The notes under the pieces are model-generated. The model saw nothing but the letters and a program-made list of their open reading frames with translations. It had not been told where the DNA came from and made no database searches. DNA of 64,000 bases, from NCBI GenBank assembly GCA_035633215.1, contig DASQFI010000059.1:186001-250000 (forward strand). The letters are read 5' to 3'. Positions 25,078 through 33,753 of this stretch are shown here, one piece after another (position 1 is the stretch's first letter; each line of letters begins with the position of its first letter). The position numbers were made by a program, and so were the translations under genes. Origin of the DNA: DASQFI01 sp035633215 (GTDB taxonomy: Bacteria; Acidobacteriota; Vicinamibacteria; Vicinamibacterales; SCN-69-37).

Positions 25078-25793
25078 TGACGGCCTCGCGCTGGGCCGAT
25101 AGAGGCGACGTGGATCCCACTACTCTCTTTGCGCGCCAACCGCTGCCAGGTGTGAAAGTCTCGGAAACCCCGCCGACGCCGCCCGCGCCGGCACCACCCG
25201 CGGCGCAGCCGCCAGCCGCGGCCATCTCGTATCAGGGACAGCCGCCGTGGGTCACGGCCGAGCTGCCGCCGCAGTACGGCGAGCTCGCGAACAAGATTGC
25301 CGCGATCCAGGCCGAGGCGCGGAAGTACGAGGACATCGCGGGCGTGGTCTGGCAGAGCGACAAGCCGCTCATCGTCGCCGTACGGAATTTGTTTGCCGCG
25401 ATGCAGTTCGAAGCGGAAGTGAAAGAGGGCGCGAGTTACGACGTCTCTGTCCAGGTCGAGAGCGGCCGCCGGCTGCTCGTCGTCGTTGTCGCGAGCAGGG
25501 AAGGCATCCCGCGCAAGTCACCGCAGATCGGACAGATCGTCCGGACGCTGCAGGAAGACGCCGGCCCGCACGATCGCGTCGTGCTCGCGGCCAACGCGTT
25601 CTGCGAGACGCCGGCATCGTCGCGCCAGGATCCCGTCGCGCCGGATGCGCTTCGCATCATTCAGGGACTGGGCGCGAACTTCGTCGCCACGCCAACGCTG
25701 CTCGGACTCTGGAAGTACTCGCTCACCGATCTCGCCAGCGCGAAGAAGAGCGTGCTGCGGCTACACGCGCAGGACGGCGGGATTTTCAGATAA
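25077..25793 (+). CDS. hypothetical protein with possible degenerate nuclease-like domain
   Basis: I do not recognise this 238-residue protein. Residues ~1-55 are Pro/Ala-rich and probably disordered, a helical segment follows ('ELANKIAAIQAEARKYEDI'), and the C-terminal ~140 residues form an alternating alpha/beta pattern: 'LIVAVRNLFAAMQFEAEV', 'YDVSVQVESGRRLLVVVVAS', 'VVLAANAFCETP', 'FVATPTLLGLW'. That order resembles restriction-endonuclease-like domains, but the E-x-K motif expected after the second strand is missing (VVVVAS). A non-catalytic member is therefore an inference of low weight. The gene ends inside a heptamer repeat array. Confidence 0.6.
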   Translation: MTASRWADRGDVDPTTLFARQPLPGVKVSETPPTPPAPAPPAAQPPAAAISYQGQPPWVTAELPPQYGELANKIAAIQAEARKYEDIAGVVWQSDKPLIVAVRNLFAAMQFEAEVKEGASYDVSVQVESGRRLLVVVVASREGIPRKSPQIGQIVRTLQEDAGPHDRVVLAANAFCETPASSRQDPVAPDALRIIQGLGANFVATPTLLGLWKYSLTDLASAKKSVLRLHAQDGGIFR

Positions 25794-25934
25794 CTTAGAA
25801 CTTAGAACTCAGAACTTAGAACTTCAGACACGGAGAGTGATCTCCGCGGAAGGTCGAAGTCCGAAGTTCTGAGTCCGAAGTTCTGAGTCCGAAGTTCTGA
25901 GTTCGAAGTTCTAAGTTCGAAGTTCTAAGTTCGG
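25792..25934. repeat. heptamer-arm inverted-repeat element (AACTTAG family)
   Basis: The left arm is five 7-bp units (AACTTAG, AACTTAG, AACTCAG, AACTTAG, AACTTCA), whose first bases overlap the TAA stop. A core of ~30 bp contains the hairpin GGAGA-GTGA-TCTCC. The right arm has about eleven units alternating AAGTTCT with GAGTCCG/AAGTTCG. The two arms are complementary. Confidence 0.8.
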
Positions 25935-26058
25935 CTGCGTCAGCAGCCGCTAACCCCCTCCCCCAGTATCAATCCGTCTCCACGCGCCGCCGATAGTTGC
26001 GGCTCCTCCGGCGGCGTGGTACAAGTGCCGCCTACTCTCGAGTTGCTGAGGGAAACCC

Positions 26059-29000
26059 ATGTCCACAAGATTCTGGCGGCGGGCTCGCGTGTGCGCGAGC
26101 ACCATGCTGTTCACCACGTTCGGTCTCTTCTCCATCACGGTGTCGGCACAACGCGGCGGCGGCGGTGGCGGCAACACCGGTCCGCAACCGGCGCAGCCAG
26201 TCGCGGCGCCGCGTTTCGAGTATGCGGGACCGACCAGCGCCGGCCGCATTTCGGCGGCCGCCGCGGTCGCCGGTAAGCCAGGCGTGTACTACGCGGGCGC
26301 CGCGTCCGGCGGCGTGTGGAAAAGCAGCGACGGCGGGCTGACCTGGAAGCCGACGTTCGACAACGAGACCTCGCAGGCGATCGGCGCGCTCGCCGTTGCG
26401 CCGAGCAACCCGAACGTCGTCTGGGCCGGCACCGGTGAAGCGTGGGCCATCCGTGACATGGACATGATGGGCGACGGCATCTACAAGTCCACCGACTCGG
26501 GCGAGACGTGGACGAAGATGGGCCTCGCCGACACGGGACGCATCGGCACGATCGTCGTGCATCCAACGAACGAGAACATCGTGCTGGTGTGCGCGCTCGG
26601 ACGCGCGACCGGCCCGCAGCGCGAGCGCGGCGTCTTTCGCAGCGAAGACGGCGGCAAGACCTGGCAGCATGCGCTCTTCGTCGACGAGAACACCGGCTGC
26701 TCGGGCCTGCAGATGTCCCAGAAGGATCCGAACGTCGTGCTCGCGAGCACCTGGGAAATCGAATTGAAGACGCACTACCTGTACAGCGGCGGCATGGGCA
26801 GCGGAATTCACATCTCGCGCGACGGCGGGAAGACGTTCACGAAGATCACGGCGCCGGGCCTGCCGAAATCGCCGTACGGAAAAACGGACGTCGCGATCGC
26901 GCCGTCCGATGGCAACCGGATGTACGCGTTGATTCAGACGGGCGCCGACGGCGTCAAGGGCCTGCCGTCGCAAGCGCAGGGATCGGTCTGGCGATCGGAT
27001 GACGCCGGCAAGACCTGGAACAACGTGAGCTGGGATCGGCGGCTGATTGGCCGCGCCGGGTACTACATTCGCATTCGCGTCTCGCCCGACGACCCGAATC
27101 ACCTGCTCATCGCGAACAGCTCGCTCTGGCGCTCGAAAGACGGCGGAAAGATCTGGGTCAGCGGCGGCGGCGGCTGCGGCGACTGTCATGACATCTGGTG
27201 GGACACGACCGCGAGCTTGCCCGGCCACTACATCGTGACCGGCGACGGCGGGATGGGCATCTTCGGATCCCCGAACAACCCGGCGGGCAACACGAGCGTC
27301 TCGCTGCCGATCGGACAGATGTACCGCGTGACGGTCGATCAGCGCAGCCCGTACTGGATCTATGGCAGCCGCCAGGATGACGGCAGCATGCGGATCGCGA
27401 CCAACCGTCCGATCGTTGCCGGCAACGTGCCGTCGTACGCGTCGGCGCCTGGCACGGCGGCGCCCGCACCCGCAGGCGGCGGACGCGGCGGTGGCGGCCG
27501 TGGGGGCGGTGCCGCGGGCGGCGCGGCCGGACGCGGCGGTGGGGGCGAAGCCGTCGAAGTCGAGGGCGGCGGCGGTGGCGGTGGTGGCCGGGGCGGAGGA
27601 CGCGGCGGTGGTGCGGCCGCGCCGGCGCAGGAAGGCATGCCGTCCTGCGAGTCTGGATTCACGTACCCGGAGCCGAACAACCATCGGTTCGTGTGGGGCA
27701 CCTGCTACGCCGGCCATGTCGCGACGTACGACGAGTTGACGGGACTGCGTCGCTCGGTCAGCCCCTGGATGCACACGCTCGATCACGATCCGGTCGGACT
27801 CAAGTACCGATGTCACTGGTCTCCCCCACTCGCGATCGACTGGTTCGACAACTCCGTCTACTTCGGCTGCAACGTGGTCTTCCGGACCCGCGATCGCGGC
27901 CAGACCTGGGAAGAGCTCAGCCCCGATCTGTCCACGCGCGATCCCAGCCGCATCGTCTTCTCGGGCGGCGTCGTTGGCGACAACCTCGGACAGTTTTACG
28001 GGGCGGTCGTCTCGGCCATTGCGCCGTCGCGAACGACCGCTGGCGTCGTCTGGGCCGGCACGAACGACGGCAAAGTCTGGATTTCGCGCGACGCCGGGAA
28101 GAACTGGACCGACTTGACCAAAAACGTGAACATGCCGCCGTGGGGCGTCGTCCGCCGCATCGACTCGTCGCATCACGATCCGGCCACGGCCTACATGGCG
28201 GTGGACTATCACCTGGTCGATCAGCGCGATCCCTACCTCTTCAAGACCGCCGACTACGGCAAGACGTGGACCCGGCTCGACGGAAGCCTGCCGAAGGGAC
28301 ATCCGCTCGACTACACGCTCTCGATCGCCGAGAGTCCGCAACAGCGCGGGATGCTCTTCGCCGGAACGGGCCACGCGTTTTTTTATTCGCGCGACGACGG
28401 CAAGACGTGGACGCGGTTCAAGGACAAGCTGCCAGCCGCGCCCGTGACCTGGATTGAGGTGCCGAAGAACGCTCCTGAGGTCGCGGTCGCGACGTACGGA
28501 CGCGGGCTCTGGATTCTGCGCGATGTCTACCAGCTCGAGCAGGGCGGCCAGGCGGCCGCACCCGCGCCGCCGGAGATGGAATTGCTCAAGCCGCGGCCCG
28601 GCATCCGCACCGCGAGCGGCGGCAACGCGACCTTCGTGTTCTCGCTCCGCTCGGCGCCCACCTCCCCGATCACGGTCGAGATCCTCGGCGCCGACGGTCG
28701 AGTGATCGACACGAATCAGGTGACGGCACGCGCCGGGATGAACCAGACGTCATGGGATCTGCTGCTGGCCGCGCCGGCGCGCCCGGTTCTGCGTTCGCTT
28801 CCACCTGACAACCCGCACATCTGGGATCAGGGCCGCTGGCAGACCCGCGAGCGGCCGGTCACGCACTGGGGCCTGGGCGCGGCCGGCTGGCAGCCGCGCG
28901 CCGCACCGGGCAAGTACACCGTGCGCATGACGCTCAACGGGCAGCAATACTCGCAGCCGTTCGAGGTCTGGCGCGACGTCACATTGCCCTCGAACGACGC

Positions 29001-29490
29001 CGATCTCATCGCCGGCACCGACCTCCAGCGCAACATCGTCGGCGCGTTGAACGATGTCGTGGACAAGATCAACCGCATCGAGATCATGCGCATGCAGGTC
29101 GAGGACCAGCGCCCCAAGGTCGCGACGAACAAGGAACTGGAGACCGCGCTCTCCGCGATCTACAAGCGCATGTACGAGACCGAGCTGAACTTCCTGTCGC
29201 GCACCGACATGCACAGCGACGACAAGTGGTACGTCGAGAAATACAAGCTGTACCAGAACCTCGTCTGGCTCCTGGCCGAGATCGGCGGCAGCGGCGGCGA
29301 CGTCGCCGGCGGCGTCGGCTATCGGCCCACCGCCGCCGCGCAGCGCATCTTCCAGGAACGGCTCAAGGACCTCGAAGTCGGCAACGCCGACTTCAAGAAG
29401 CTGCTGCAGGAGGTCGACTCGTTCAACAAGGCGAACGCGGGGAAACTGCAAGCGATCACGGACAAGATGCCTGCTTCGCCGCCGCGATAG
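26059..29490 (+). CDS. large exported VPS10/sortilin-like BNR propeller (glycosyl hydrolase-like)
   Basis: The 1143-residue protein has a signal peptide ('TMLFTTFGLFSITVSA') and many BNR/Asp-box repeats, for example 'GVWKSSDGGLTWKP', 'GIYKSTDSGETWTKMG', 'GVFRSEDGGKTWQHA' and 'VWISRDAGKNWTDL', forming one or two large propellers. Residues ~468-530 are a Gly/Arg/Ala-rich insertion. The region after ~870 is a beta-domain followed by a helical C-terminus. Such proteins are common and multi-copy in Acidobacteria and Bacteroidota. They are often labelled glycosyl hydrolase, but no catalytic residues can be assigned. They probably bind glycans or proteins outside the cell. Confidence 0.88.
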   Translation: MSTRFWRRARVCASTMLFTTFGLFSITVSAQRGGGGGGNTGPQPAQPVAAPRFEYAGPTSAGRISAAAAVAGKPGVYYAGAASGGVWKSSDGGLTWKPTFDNETSQAIGALAVAPSNPNVVWAGTGEAWAIRDMDMMGDGIYKSTDSGETWTKMGLADTGRIGTIVVHPTNENIVLVCALGRATGPQRERGVFRSEDGGKTWQHALFVDENTGCSGLQMSQKDPNVVLASTWEIELKTHYLYSGGMGSGIHISRDGGKTFTKITAPGLPKSPYGKTDVAIAPSDGNRMYALIQTGADGVKGLPSQAQGSVWRSDDAGKTWNNVSWDRRLIGRAGYYIRIRVSPDDPNHLLIANSSLWRSKDGGKIWVSGGGGCGDCHDIWWDTTASLPGHYIVTGDGGMGIFGSPNNPAGNTSVSLPIGQMYRVTVDQRSPYWIYGSRQDDGSMRIATNRPIVAGNVPSYASAPGTAAPAPAGGGRGGGGRGGGAAGGAAGRGGGGEAVEVEGGGGGGGGRGGGRGGGAAAPAQEGMPSCESGFTYPEPNNHRFVWGTCYAGHVATYDELTGLRRSVSPWMHTLDHDPVGLKYRCHWSPPLAIDWFDNSVYFGCNVVFRTRDRGQTWEELSPDLSTRDPSRIVFSGGVVGDNLGQFYGAVVSAIAPSRTTAGVVWAGTNDGKVWISRDAGKNWTDLTKNVNMPPWGVVRRIDSSHHDPATAYMAVDYHLVDQRDPYLFKTADYGKTWTRLDGSLPKGHPLDYTLSIAESPQQRGMLFAGTGHAFFYSRDDGKTWTRFKDKLPAAPVTWIEVPKNAPEVAVATYGRGLWILRDVYQLEQGGQAAAPAPPEMELLKPRPGIRTASGGNATFVFSLRSAPTSPITVEILGADGRVIDTNQVTARAGMNQTSWDLLLAAPARPVLRSLPPDNPHIWDQGRWQTRERPVTHWGLGAAGWQPRAAPGKYTVRMTLNGQQYSQPFEVWRDVTLPSNDADLIAGTDLQRNIVGALNDVVDKINRIEIMRMQVEDQRPKVATNKELETALSAIYKRMYETELNFLSRTDMHSDDKWYVEKYKLYQNLVWLLAEIGGSGGDVAGGVGYRPTAAAQRIFQERLKDLEVGNADFKKLLQEVDSFNKANAGKLQAITDKMPASPPR

Positions 29491-29520
29491 AGCGCGAAGA
29501 CGTGGCGGCCCGAAGGCCCG

Positions 29521-29535
29521 GAGGCTTAAAGCCTC
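29521..29535. terminator. short palindrome after the propeller gene
   Basis: GAGGCTT-A-AAGCCTC is a 7-bp stem with a single central base, 30 bp after the propeller stop and before the MFS gene. There is no long T-run, so terminator function is uncertain. Confidence 0.3.
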
Positions 29536-29563
29536 TGAGCCTTCTGCTAGGCTTACGCCCTCG

Positions 29564-30868
29564 ATGGGCACTCCAGCGCTTCCGCCTGCTCCACCCCCGC
29601 CTTCCGTCACGAAGAAAGAGATCGCCGGCTGGTGCATGTACGACGCGGCCGATTCCGCGTTCACGACGGTCATCATCACGGCCTTCTACGCGCCCTTCTT
29701 CAGCAAGGTCATCGTCGGCGACTCGATCCGCGGCGCGTATTTATGGGGATGGGCGCTGTCCGGGTCCGAGATCGTCGTGGCGCTTCTCGCGCCGATTCTG
29801 GGCGCGATCGCGGACTTTTCCGGCAGCCGCAAGAAGTTCCTGGGCGCGTGCGCGGCGGTCATCATCATCTTCACGGCGGCACTGTGGTTCGTCAGGCCTG
29901 GCATGGTCGGGCTGGCGATTGCCCTGTTCATCATCGCCAACGTCGGATTTGCGGGCGGGAACGTGTTCATCGACAGCTTCCTGCCTGGCCTCTCGAACGA
30001 GTCCAATGCGGGGCGGCTCTCGGGCCTCAAGTACGGCATCGGCTACATGAGCGGGCTCGTGGCGGTGATTCTCGCGGGCCAGTTCGCCTCCGGCATCGAT
30101 ACGCCGACACCCGAGCTCGTCGACCGGGCGCGGCTGATTCCCGTCGTGGTCGCGTCCTACTACGCGGTCATGGTGATTCCGACCTTCTTCTTCCTCCGCG
30201 ACCGGAGCGTTCCGCAGGCGTTGCCGCCCGGCGAGAACTATCTTTCCGTGGGATTCAGACAGCTCCGCCGCACGTTCACGCAGATCCGGCGCTACCGCGA
30301 GCTGGTCAAGCTCCTCGTCGCCTTCCTCGTCTACAACGACGGCGTCGTCACGGTGATCGGCTTCGCGGCGATCTATGCGGTGGACACGATTGGCTTCACG
30401 AGCGGCGACATCCTGATCATGTTCGTCACGCTGAATGTCGTCGCCGCGGCGGGTGCCATCGCGTTCGGCCGGCTGGCGGACCGGATCGGTCAGAAACGCA
30501 CGATCCTCATCTCGCTGGCCATCTGGATCGTCGCGGTCACGCTGGCTTATCTCGCGCACAGCCGCACGACGTTCTGGATCGGCGCGGCGCTCGTCGGCAT
30601 CGGCATGGGATCCACGCAGTCCGTCACCCGCAGCCTGCTGGCGCTCTTCACGCCGCAGCAGAACGCCGCGGAGTTCTTCGGCTTCCTCGGCGTGGCCGGC
30701 AAAGCGCTCGCCTTTCTCGGGCCGCTCGTGTTCGGTGTCATCACCCAGGCCACCGGCAGCCAGCGCCCCGCGATTTTCGCGATCGCCGCGTTTTTCATCG
30801 TCGGAATGATCCTGCTGTCCTTCGTCGACGAGGCGAAGGGCAAGGCGGCCGCGAGGACGGCGATCTGA
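29564..30868 (+). CDS. MFS transporter of the UMF1 (Atg22-like) family
   Basis: The 434-residue protein shows the UMF1 hallmark near the start, 'EIAGWCMYDAADSAFTTVI', then about 12 hydrophobic spans. The MFS loop is seen as 'GAIADFSGSRKKFLG' and again as 'GRLADRIGQKRT' in the second half. 'FIDSFLPGLSNESNAGRLSG' is also typical of the family. Atg22-type proteins export amino acids from vacuoles in fungi; bacterial substrates are unknown. It is convergent with the ABC exporter gene; a 28-bp inverted repeat fills the gap. Confidence 0.9.
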   Translation: MGTPALPPAPPPPSVTKKEIAGWCMYDAADSAFTTVIITAFYAPFFSKVIVGDSIRGAYLWGWALSGSEIVVALLAPILGAIADFSGSRKKFLGACAAVIIIFTAALWFVRPGMVGLAIALFIIANVGFAGGNVFIDSFLPGLSNESNAGRLSGLKYGIGYMSGLVAVILAGQFASGIDTPTPELVDRARLIPVVVASYYAVMVIPTFFFLRDRSVPQALPPGENYLSVGFRQLRRTFTQIRRYRELVKLLVAFLVYNDGVVTVIGFAAIYAVDTIGFTSGDILIMFVTLNVVAAAGAIAFGRLADRIGQKRTILISLAIWIVAVTLAYLAHSRTTFWIGAALVGIGMGSTQSVTRSLLALFTPQQNAAEFFGFLGVAGKALAFLGPLVFGVITQATGSQRPAIFAIAAFFIVGMILLSFVDEAKGKAAARTAI

Positions 30869-30870
30869 GC

Positions 30871-30934
30871 GTAGGGCGGATTGAACTCCAAATCCGCCGA
30901 CGTTCGGGCGGATTTGGAGATCAATCCGCCCTAC
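30871..30934. terminator. bidirectional terminator-like inverted repeat between convergent genes
   Basis: Arms of 28 bp at 30871-30898 and 30907-30934 (starting GTAGGGCGGATTGA) match with one mismatch around an 8-nt loop. The element fills the 69-bp gap between two convergent stops. It is the same type (GTAGGGCGG) as the element at 17879 and would form a very stable hairpin in both transcripts. Confidence 0.7.
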
Positions 30935-30937
30935 GTA

Positions 30938-32767
30938 CTACCGATACCCCGCCGCTTGCAGCTCGAACAGCTGCGCATAGCGGCCTCCGAGCCTCAGCAG
31001 TTCGTCATGCGTGCCGAGCTCCGACACGCGTCCGTCCACGATGACGGCGATGCGGTCCGCGATGCGCACCGTCGAGAACCGGTGCGAGATCACGATCCCG
31101 ATGCGGCCGCGCAGGTTGTCCTTCAGCTCCGCGAAGATGCCGGCTTCCGCCTCAGGGTCGAGTGAGGACGTCGGCTCGTCGAGAATCCAGATGTCGGCGT
31201 CGCGATACATGATCCGTGCAAGCGCGAGCCGCTGCCATTCTCCGCCCGACAGATCGTGCCCGCCCTCGAAGAGCCGGCCCACCTTCGAATCAAGGCCGTT
31301 CGGCATCTTCTTGACGAGCCACTCGCTTCGTGAATCCCGGAGCGCCTCGATCACGCGCTCCTCCGAGACAGCGCCATCCGGGCGGCCCATGACGACGTTT
31401 TCTTTCACCGAAAGCTCGTAAGTCGCGTAGTCCTGGAACAGGACCCCGATCCGGCTGCGCAGCTGCACGGGATCCAGTTCCCTCACGTCCAGTCCGCCGA
31501 TGCTGATCGATCCCCGATCCGCATCGTAGAACCGCAGCAGCAGCTTGACGAGCGTGCTCTTGCCCGCGCCGTTCTCGCCGACGAGCGCGATCAGTTCGCC
31601 GCCGCGGATGTTCAGATTGAGGTTCGCGACTGCCGGCTCGGTGCCGCCCGGATACGCGAACGTGACGTTGTCGAAGTCGATCCGCTCGATCGGGCCGGGC
31701 GGCAGCACCTGCGGAACCTTCGGTACTGGAATCAAAGGCTCGATGGACAGGAACGAAAAGTAGTCGTCGAGAAATGTCGTGTGCTGGTCGACGGCCACGA
31801 ACGTGCTCGAGATATTGGCCAGCGTCGCCGAGACCGACGTGAAGGCGCCGATGACGAGCACGACGCCGCCGGGGCCGATTTCGCCCGCCGCCCCCTGGTA
31901 CGCCACGAAGACGTACGCCAGCGCCAGCGCCGTGCCGGTCACGAGGCCCGTCAGCACCGAGATGCGCGTCCCGGACAGATACATCTGCGCCCGCTGCCTG
32001 AAGAGGTCCTCCGACAGCTTTTGATGCCGGCCGAGCAGGTAGTCGGACAGCACGTACGCGCGAATCTCCTTCGTGGTTCGAGGCTGGACGAGCAGGTCGC
32101 CAAGATACTCGCGCTCGCGTTCTTCCGGGGTTTCCTTGTAGAAAAACTCGTACAGCCGCGACGTCACGCGCCGCTCGAGGAGGAGCGAGAGCAACGCCGC
32201 CGCGGCCGCGAGGAGGACCAGCACGTAGTGCAGGCTCGCCAGCAGCGACGCCATCAAGACGATGGTCGCGATGTTGCCCGAGAGCCCCAGGACCGACCAG
32301 GTGAGGTCGCCCGGCCGCCAGGAGACGTCCCGTTTGGCGCGCGCGAGCCGATCGTGCCAGTCGGAGTGGTCGAAGTGGCCGAGATCCACCTTCGACGCCT
32401 GCGCCAGGAGCCTCCGCTCGGCCTCGAGTTGCACCCGGCGCACGAACAGGTTCCGGCCGTAGCCCATGTAGGCGCCGATCGCCCGCTGAATCCCGGTCAC
32501 CAGCCAGAGGCCGACGATGATCCACAACATGTCGCGAAAGCGGAGCGACTGCACGCGCGCCTCGGCGATCCGATTGACCAGGACCGAGCCCAGATACACG
32601 GAGATCGGGGGCATGGCGGAATTGACCATGCCGAGGAGCGAGTAGCGGAGCAACGAGTCCGGCGACGCTGCCCAGGCCAGCGCCAGACCTTGCCTCAGAT
32701 TTTTCCGCACGCGCTGGGCGCGGCCCTTGTTGTTGACCGCCGGTTTCTGCATCGAGACGCCGTTCAT
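30938..32767 (-). CDS. ABC exporter, fused transmembrane and ATPase domains
   Basis: About 609 residues. The N-terminal ~330 residues form a six-span exporter domain. The ATPase domain has Walker A 'GENGAGKSTLVK', signature 'LSGGEWQRLALAR', Walker B 'DIWILDEPTSSLD' and the switch His 'VISHRFSTVRIAD'. It acts as a homodimer in the inner membrane and exports an unknown substrate (lipid, peptide or drug). The start is uncertain: GTG 32776, ATG 32767 and ATG 32752 are in frame, none with a strong RBS. The gene is divergent from the exonuclease with only ~45 bp between starts. Confidence 0.88.
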   Translation of the reverse strand: MNGVSMQKPAVNNKGRAQRVRKNLRQGLALAWAASPDSLLRYSLLGMVNSAMPPISVYLGSVLVNRIAEARVQSLRFRDMLWIIVGLWLVTGIQRAIGAYMGYGRNLFVRRVQLEAERRLLAQASKVDLGHFDHSDWHDRLARAKRDVSWRPGDLTWSVLGLSGNIATIVLMASLLASLHYVLVLLAAAAALLSLLLERRVTSRLYEFFYKETPEEREREYLGDLLVQPRTTKEIRAYVLSDYLLGRHQKLSEDLFRQRAQMYLSGTRISVLTGLVTGTALALAYVFVAYQGAAGEIGPGGVVLVIGAFTSVSATLANISSTFVAVDQHTTFLDDYFSFLSIEPLIPVPKVPQVLPPGPIERIDFDNVTFAYPGGTEPAVANLNLNIRGGELIALVGENGAGKSTLVKLLLRFYDADRGSISIGGLDVRELDPVQLRSRIGVLFQDYATYELSVKENVVMGRPDGAVSEERVIEALRDSRSEWLVKKMPNGLDSKVGRLFEGGHDLSGGEWQRLALARIMYRDADIWILDEPTSSLDPEAEAGIFAELKDNLRGRIGIVISHRFSTVRIADRIAVIVDGRVSELGTHDELLRLGGRYAQLFELQAAGYR

Positions 32768-32812
32768 GAATGACACTATCCTATCGATCGTTCGGGCCCG
32801 GCGGAGCCAACT

Positions 32813-33652
32813 CTGGACGTCTATCTCATCGACGGCACGTACGAACTATTCCGACACTATTACGCGCTTCCTCCCGCGCGCGACGCGGAGGGACGCGAGG
32901 TCGCGGCCGTCCGAGGCGTCCTGAGATCGGTGCTGGGGATGATCAACGACGGCGTCACGCACATCGCCGTGGCGACCGATCACGTCATCGAGTCGTTCCG
33001 TAACGGCCTCTGGCGGGGCTACAAGACCTCGGCCGGCGTGCCACGCAACCTGCTGTCGCAGTTTCCGATCCTCGAGGAGTCGCTCAGCGTCATGGGCGTG
33101 GTCGTCTGGCCCATGGTCGAGTTCGAGGCCGACGACGCGCTGGCGGCGGCCGCGGCCGCCCTGGCCGACGACACCCGCGTGAACCGCATCGTCATCTGCA
33201 CGCCAGACAAGGACCTCTCGCAGTGCGTCCTTGGGAGCCGCGTCGTGCAGCTGAACCGCCGGACACGCGAACTGCGGGACGAGGCAGGCGTGATCGCTCG
33301 CTTCGGCGTCCCGCCCGCGTCGATCCCCGACTATCTGGCGCTGGTGGGCGATGCGTCCGACGGCTATCCGGGGTTACGCGGGTGGGGACCCAAATCGGCG
33401 TCCGCCATCCTTGGCCGTTTCGGTCATCTCGAAGCCATTCCCGACGACTGGCACCAGTGGCACGCCAATGTCACCAACCCGACTGCCCTCGCGCGCACGC
33501 TCGCCACGGACCGTCATCTAGCGATGCTCTTCCGCACGCTCGCGACGCTCCGCACCGACATGGTGCTGTTCGACGACGTGGATCAATTGAGGTGGAACGG
33601 ACCCACGCCGGCATTCGCCGCTCTGGCGAAAACCCTGGAAGGCACGGGTTAA
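32813..33652 (+). CDS. 5'-3' exonuclease (flap/Pol I N-terminal-like) with probable CTG start
   Basis: From a CTG at 32813 the frame gives 'LDVYLIDGTYELFRHYYALP', the conserved start of this exonuclease family. Metal-binding acidic residues follow in 'VEFEADDALAAA' and 'CTPDKDLSQCV', and the helix-hairpin-helix region in 'VGDASDGYPGLRGWGPKSA'. The total is 279 residues. Upstream to the in-frame TGA at 32771 there is no ATG, GTG or TTG; GGAG (32803-32806) stands six bases before the CTG. The first GTG, at 32930, would remove the catalytic N-terminus. It is a stand-alone nuclease likely involved in removing flaps or RNA primers. Confidence 0.87.
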   Translation: MDVYLIDGTYELFRHYYALPPARDAEGREVAAVRGVLRSVLGMINDGVTHIAVATDHVIESFRNGLWRGYKTSAGVPRNLLSQFPILEESLSVMGVVVWPMVEFEADDALAAAAAALADDTRVNRIVICTPDKDLSQCVLGSRVVQLNRRTRELRDEAGVIARFGVPPASIPDYLALVGDASDGYPGLRGWGPKSASAILGRFGHLEAIPDDWHQWHANVTNPTALARTLATDRHLAMLFRTLATLRTDMVLFDDVDQLRWNGPTPAFAALAKTLEGTG

Positions 33653-33753
33653 CTTCGAACTGCGAACTTCGAAGTGCAAACCCGGGACGTGGGAGATCGG
33701 AGTTCATGAGCCCGGGTTTCCAGTTCGAAGTTCGAAGTTCTAAGTTCTAAGTT
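33650..33753. repeat. heptamer-arm inverted-repeat element (AACTTCG family)
   Basis: The left arm (AACTTCG, AACTGCG, AACTTCG) starts at the exonuclease stop. The right arm (TTCGAAG, TTCTAAG units) ends at the stop of the convergent amidohydrolase gene at 33754. Inside are the further arms AAACCCGGG and CCCGGGTTT. It is the same architecture as the element at 25792 with a different core. Confidence 0.75.

Noticed and set aside
25792..25934. CRISPR array
   Set aside because: Repeat units are 7 bp without spacers, and the arms are inverted; no cas genes nearby.
26032..28374. Minus-strand frame of 780 residues under the sortilin-like propeller
   Set aside because: Antisense shadow of a gene with strong BNR repeats.
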